DNA from: Nitriliruptoraceae bacterium
Lineage (GTDB): Bacteria; Actinomycetota; Nitriliruptoria; Nitriliruptorales; Nitriliruptoraceae
DNA length: 15,649 bases
Direction: 5' to 3'
Assembly: GCA_007116505.1 (NCBI GenBank)
Contig: SKII01000118.1
Span: 1 to 15,649, forward strand
Positions within the stretch are counted from its first letter, which is position 1. Every line of letters begins with the position of its first letter. Below the pieces are notes generated by a model. The model was not told where the DNA came from, searched no databases, and worked only from the letters and a program-made list of their open reading frames with translations. Positions 14,621-15,649 of the stretch are shown in pieces. Both the position numbers and the translations under genes were made by a program.

Positions 14621-15649
14621 GAAGTCGATCGCATCGACGCCGGACAGGTCGAACACCCGGTCACCCCCGGGGAGGAACCGCACGGTGACCTCGCGCACGA
14701 GCGTGCGCGGCTCGCCCTGCGCACGCGTCACGACGAGGGAGTACGTGCCGGGCGGGACGCCGTCGAACGCGAACGCCCCCTGGCTCTCGAGCGGCGCGGA
14801 GGCGGTCACGGTCTCCCTGCTGAACGCGCCGCCGTCGGTCAGGACGACGAGCGCGTCGGCGATGCCCACGCCACCCGCGACGACCGTCCCCTGGACCCGG
14901 CCGAGCGACGCGGCCATGCGCACGGTCACGCTCGCCGTCGGCTGCCCACGCGACACGCTGACCTGGACGGACTGGCGCGCGTAGCCGGGCGCGTCGAACG
15001 TCAGCGTGTACGTGCCGGGGAGCGCGAGGTCGGGGACCCTGAAGCGGCCCACCGCGCTCTCGGGGGCGGTGAGGGTCTCCGTCGTGAGGCGGACCCCGTC
15101 GCCCGACACCGTGACGGTGACCCCGCCGAGGCCGAGCGTGCCCTCGGCACCGTCGAGCACCACACCCGTCACCGTCCCGAACCCGGCGGAGAGCACGACG
15201 ACGAGGTCGTCCCGCTGCTCGCCCGGGCCGAGGCGCACAGCGATCGTCTCGCTCGCGAACCCGTCCGCCGAGAACGTCATCAGGTACGTGCCGGGTGTGC
15301 GCAGCTCCGGCACCTCGAACACGCCGACCTCACCCGACGTCGGCGTGCGCGTCGCGATCTCGAGCTCACCGCGCGTCAGCAGCACGTCCACGCCGCCGAG
15401 CGGGCGACCGTCCGTGGCGACCACGATGCCGCCGACGGAGCCGGGCGCGGCCGGCAGCGTGGCGGTGTTCACGGCGATCAGCCCACCGCCCGGAAGGGGC
15501 TGCGTGATCTCGACCGCATCGAAGCCCGGGGCGCGGTAGGTGATGCGGTAGGTCGCCGGGCTCGGCAGGTCGCCGAGGCTCCAGGAGCCGTCCTCGGTCT
15601 CGGTGCTGAACGCCGGGACGGCCTCGAGCAGGTCGAGCGCCTCGACCTC
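14606..15649 (-). CDS. C-terminal part of a carboxypeptidase-regulatory-like repeat protein, N-terminus beyond the window
   Basis: The frame is open from the window edge (15649) to TGA at 14606, giving 347 residues. A GTG at 15472 is not the true start: the 59 codons before it encode a matching half-repeat (GSWSLGDLPSPATYRITYRA). Visible repeats lie at about residues 1-58 (partial), 70-155, 158-245 and 250-325. Each has a GxVxGxVV strand, a PLGGVxV strand, a GxFxVPxLxxPGTYxLTF strand and an APGY turn. It ends in four glycines. There are no cysteines, membrane helix or sorting motif in this part. Sequence style is closest to repeats 2-4 of the 1253-residue protein, to which it is coupled by ATGA. 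It is probably a third member of the same family, which predicts Ig-like domains and a membrane helix upstream of the window. Confidence 0.85.
   Translation of the reverse strand, partial: EVEALDLLEAVPAFSTETEDGSWSLGDLPSPATYRITYRAPGFDAVEITQPLPGGGLIAVNTATLPAAPGSVGGIVVATDGRPLGGVDVLLTRGELEIATRTPTSGEVGVFEVPELRTPGTYLMTFSADGFASETIAVRLGPGEQRDDLVVVLSAGFGTVTGVVLDGAEGTLGLGGVTVTVSGDGVRLTTETLTAPESAVGRFRVPDLALPGTYTLTFDAPGYARQSVQVSVSRGQPTASVTVRMAASLGRVQGTVVAGGVGIADALVVLTDGGAFSRETVTASAPLESQGAFAFDGVPPGTYSLVVTRAQGEPRTLVREVTVRFLPGGDRVFDLSGVDAIDFGGGG

Noticed and set aside
11625..14984. A 1119-residue open frame on the plus strand
   Set aside because: Same composition artefact; it also crosses the ATGA junction of two well-supported minus-strand genes.
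15470..15472. GTG as the true start of the edge gene
   Set aside because: The same frame upstream encodes a half-repeat of the same family up to the window end, and no good ribosome binding site precedes the GTG.
1..15649. tRNA, rRNA, CRISPR array, insertion sequence or attachment site
   Set aside because: I saw no tRNA-like or rRNA sequence, no regularly spaced direct repeats outside genes, no transposase or integrase frame and no terminal inverted repeats.

Overview
The window is very GC-rich (third codon positions are almost all G or C) and uses GTG starts, short purine-rich ribosome binding sites and tight gene overlaps. This suggests a high-GC actinobacterium, possibly a deep-branching class rather than a typical Streptomyces. 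The lineage is an inference; no marker gene is present.

Left part, plus strand (1-1970). The end of a small Arg/Ala-rich helical protein of unknown function lies at 1-303. A 140-base leader follows, with a candidate promoter and six copies of the hexamer GCAGGA. It leads into a 487-residue, highly charged, repetitive protein (444-1907). The second half of that protein is built from two blocks of eight 11-residue repeats, one mostly acidic and one strongly basic with an aromatic residue in every unit, like LEA-type or other 11-mer amphipathic-helix proteins. A strong hairpin at 1931-1967 separates it from the convergent genes and probably terminates both sides.

Right part, minus strand (15649 down to 2022). 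Four genes read in one direction with an ATGA overlap, a 148-base gap and a 23-base gap, probably one operon whose promoter lies beyond the window. First is the C-terminal part of a protein made of carboxypeptidase-regulatory-like (transthyretin-like) beta-sandwich repeats. Then come two complete paralogous membrane proteins of 1253 and 2701 residues. Each has two N-terminal Ig-like (NEW3-like) domains, a conserved R-x-W-F-G segment, one transmembrane helix and a long run of outward-facing beta domains. The largest also has about five copies of a 200-245-residue super-module, two fibronectin type III domains and an ALK-type glycine-rich C-terminal domain. The last gene encodes a 182-residue protein with a disordered N-terminal part and a helical C-terminus.

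Together the minus-strand genes look like a family of giant single-pass proteins that place Ig-like domains in the cytoplasm and long filament-like arms outside. One hypothesis, from memory of the CisA-type membrane proteins of Streptomyces contractile injection system loci, is that this is the membrane-anchor end of such a locus. No sheath, tube or baseplate gene is in the window, so this stays an inference. The alternative is a set of surface adhesin or envelope proteins.
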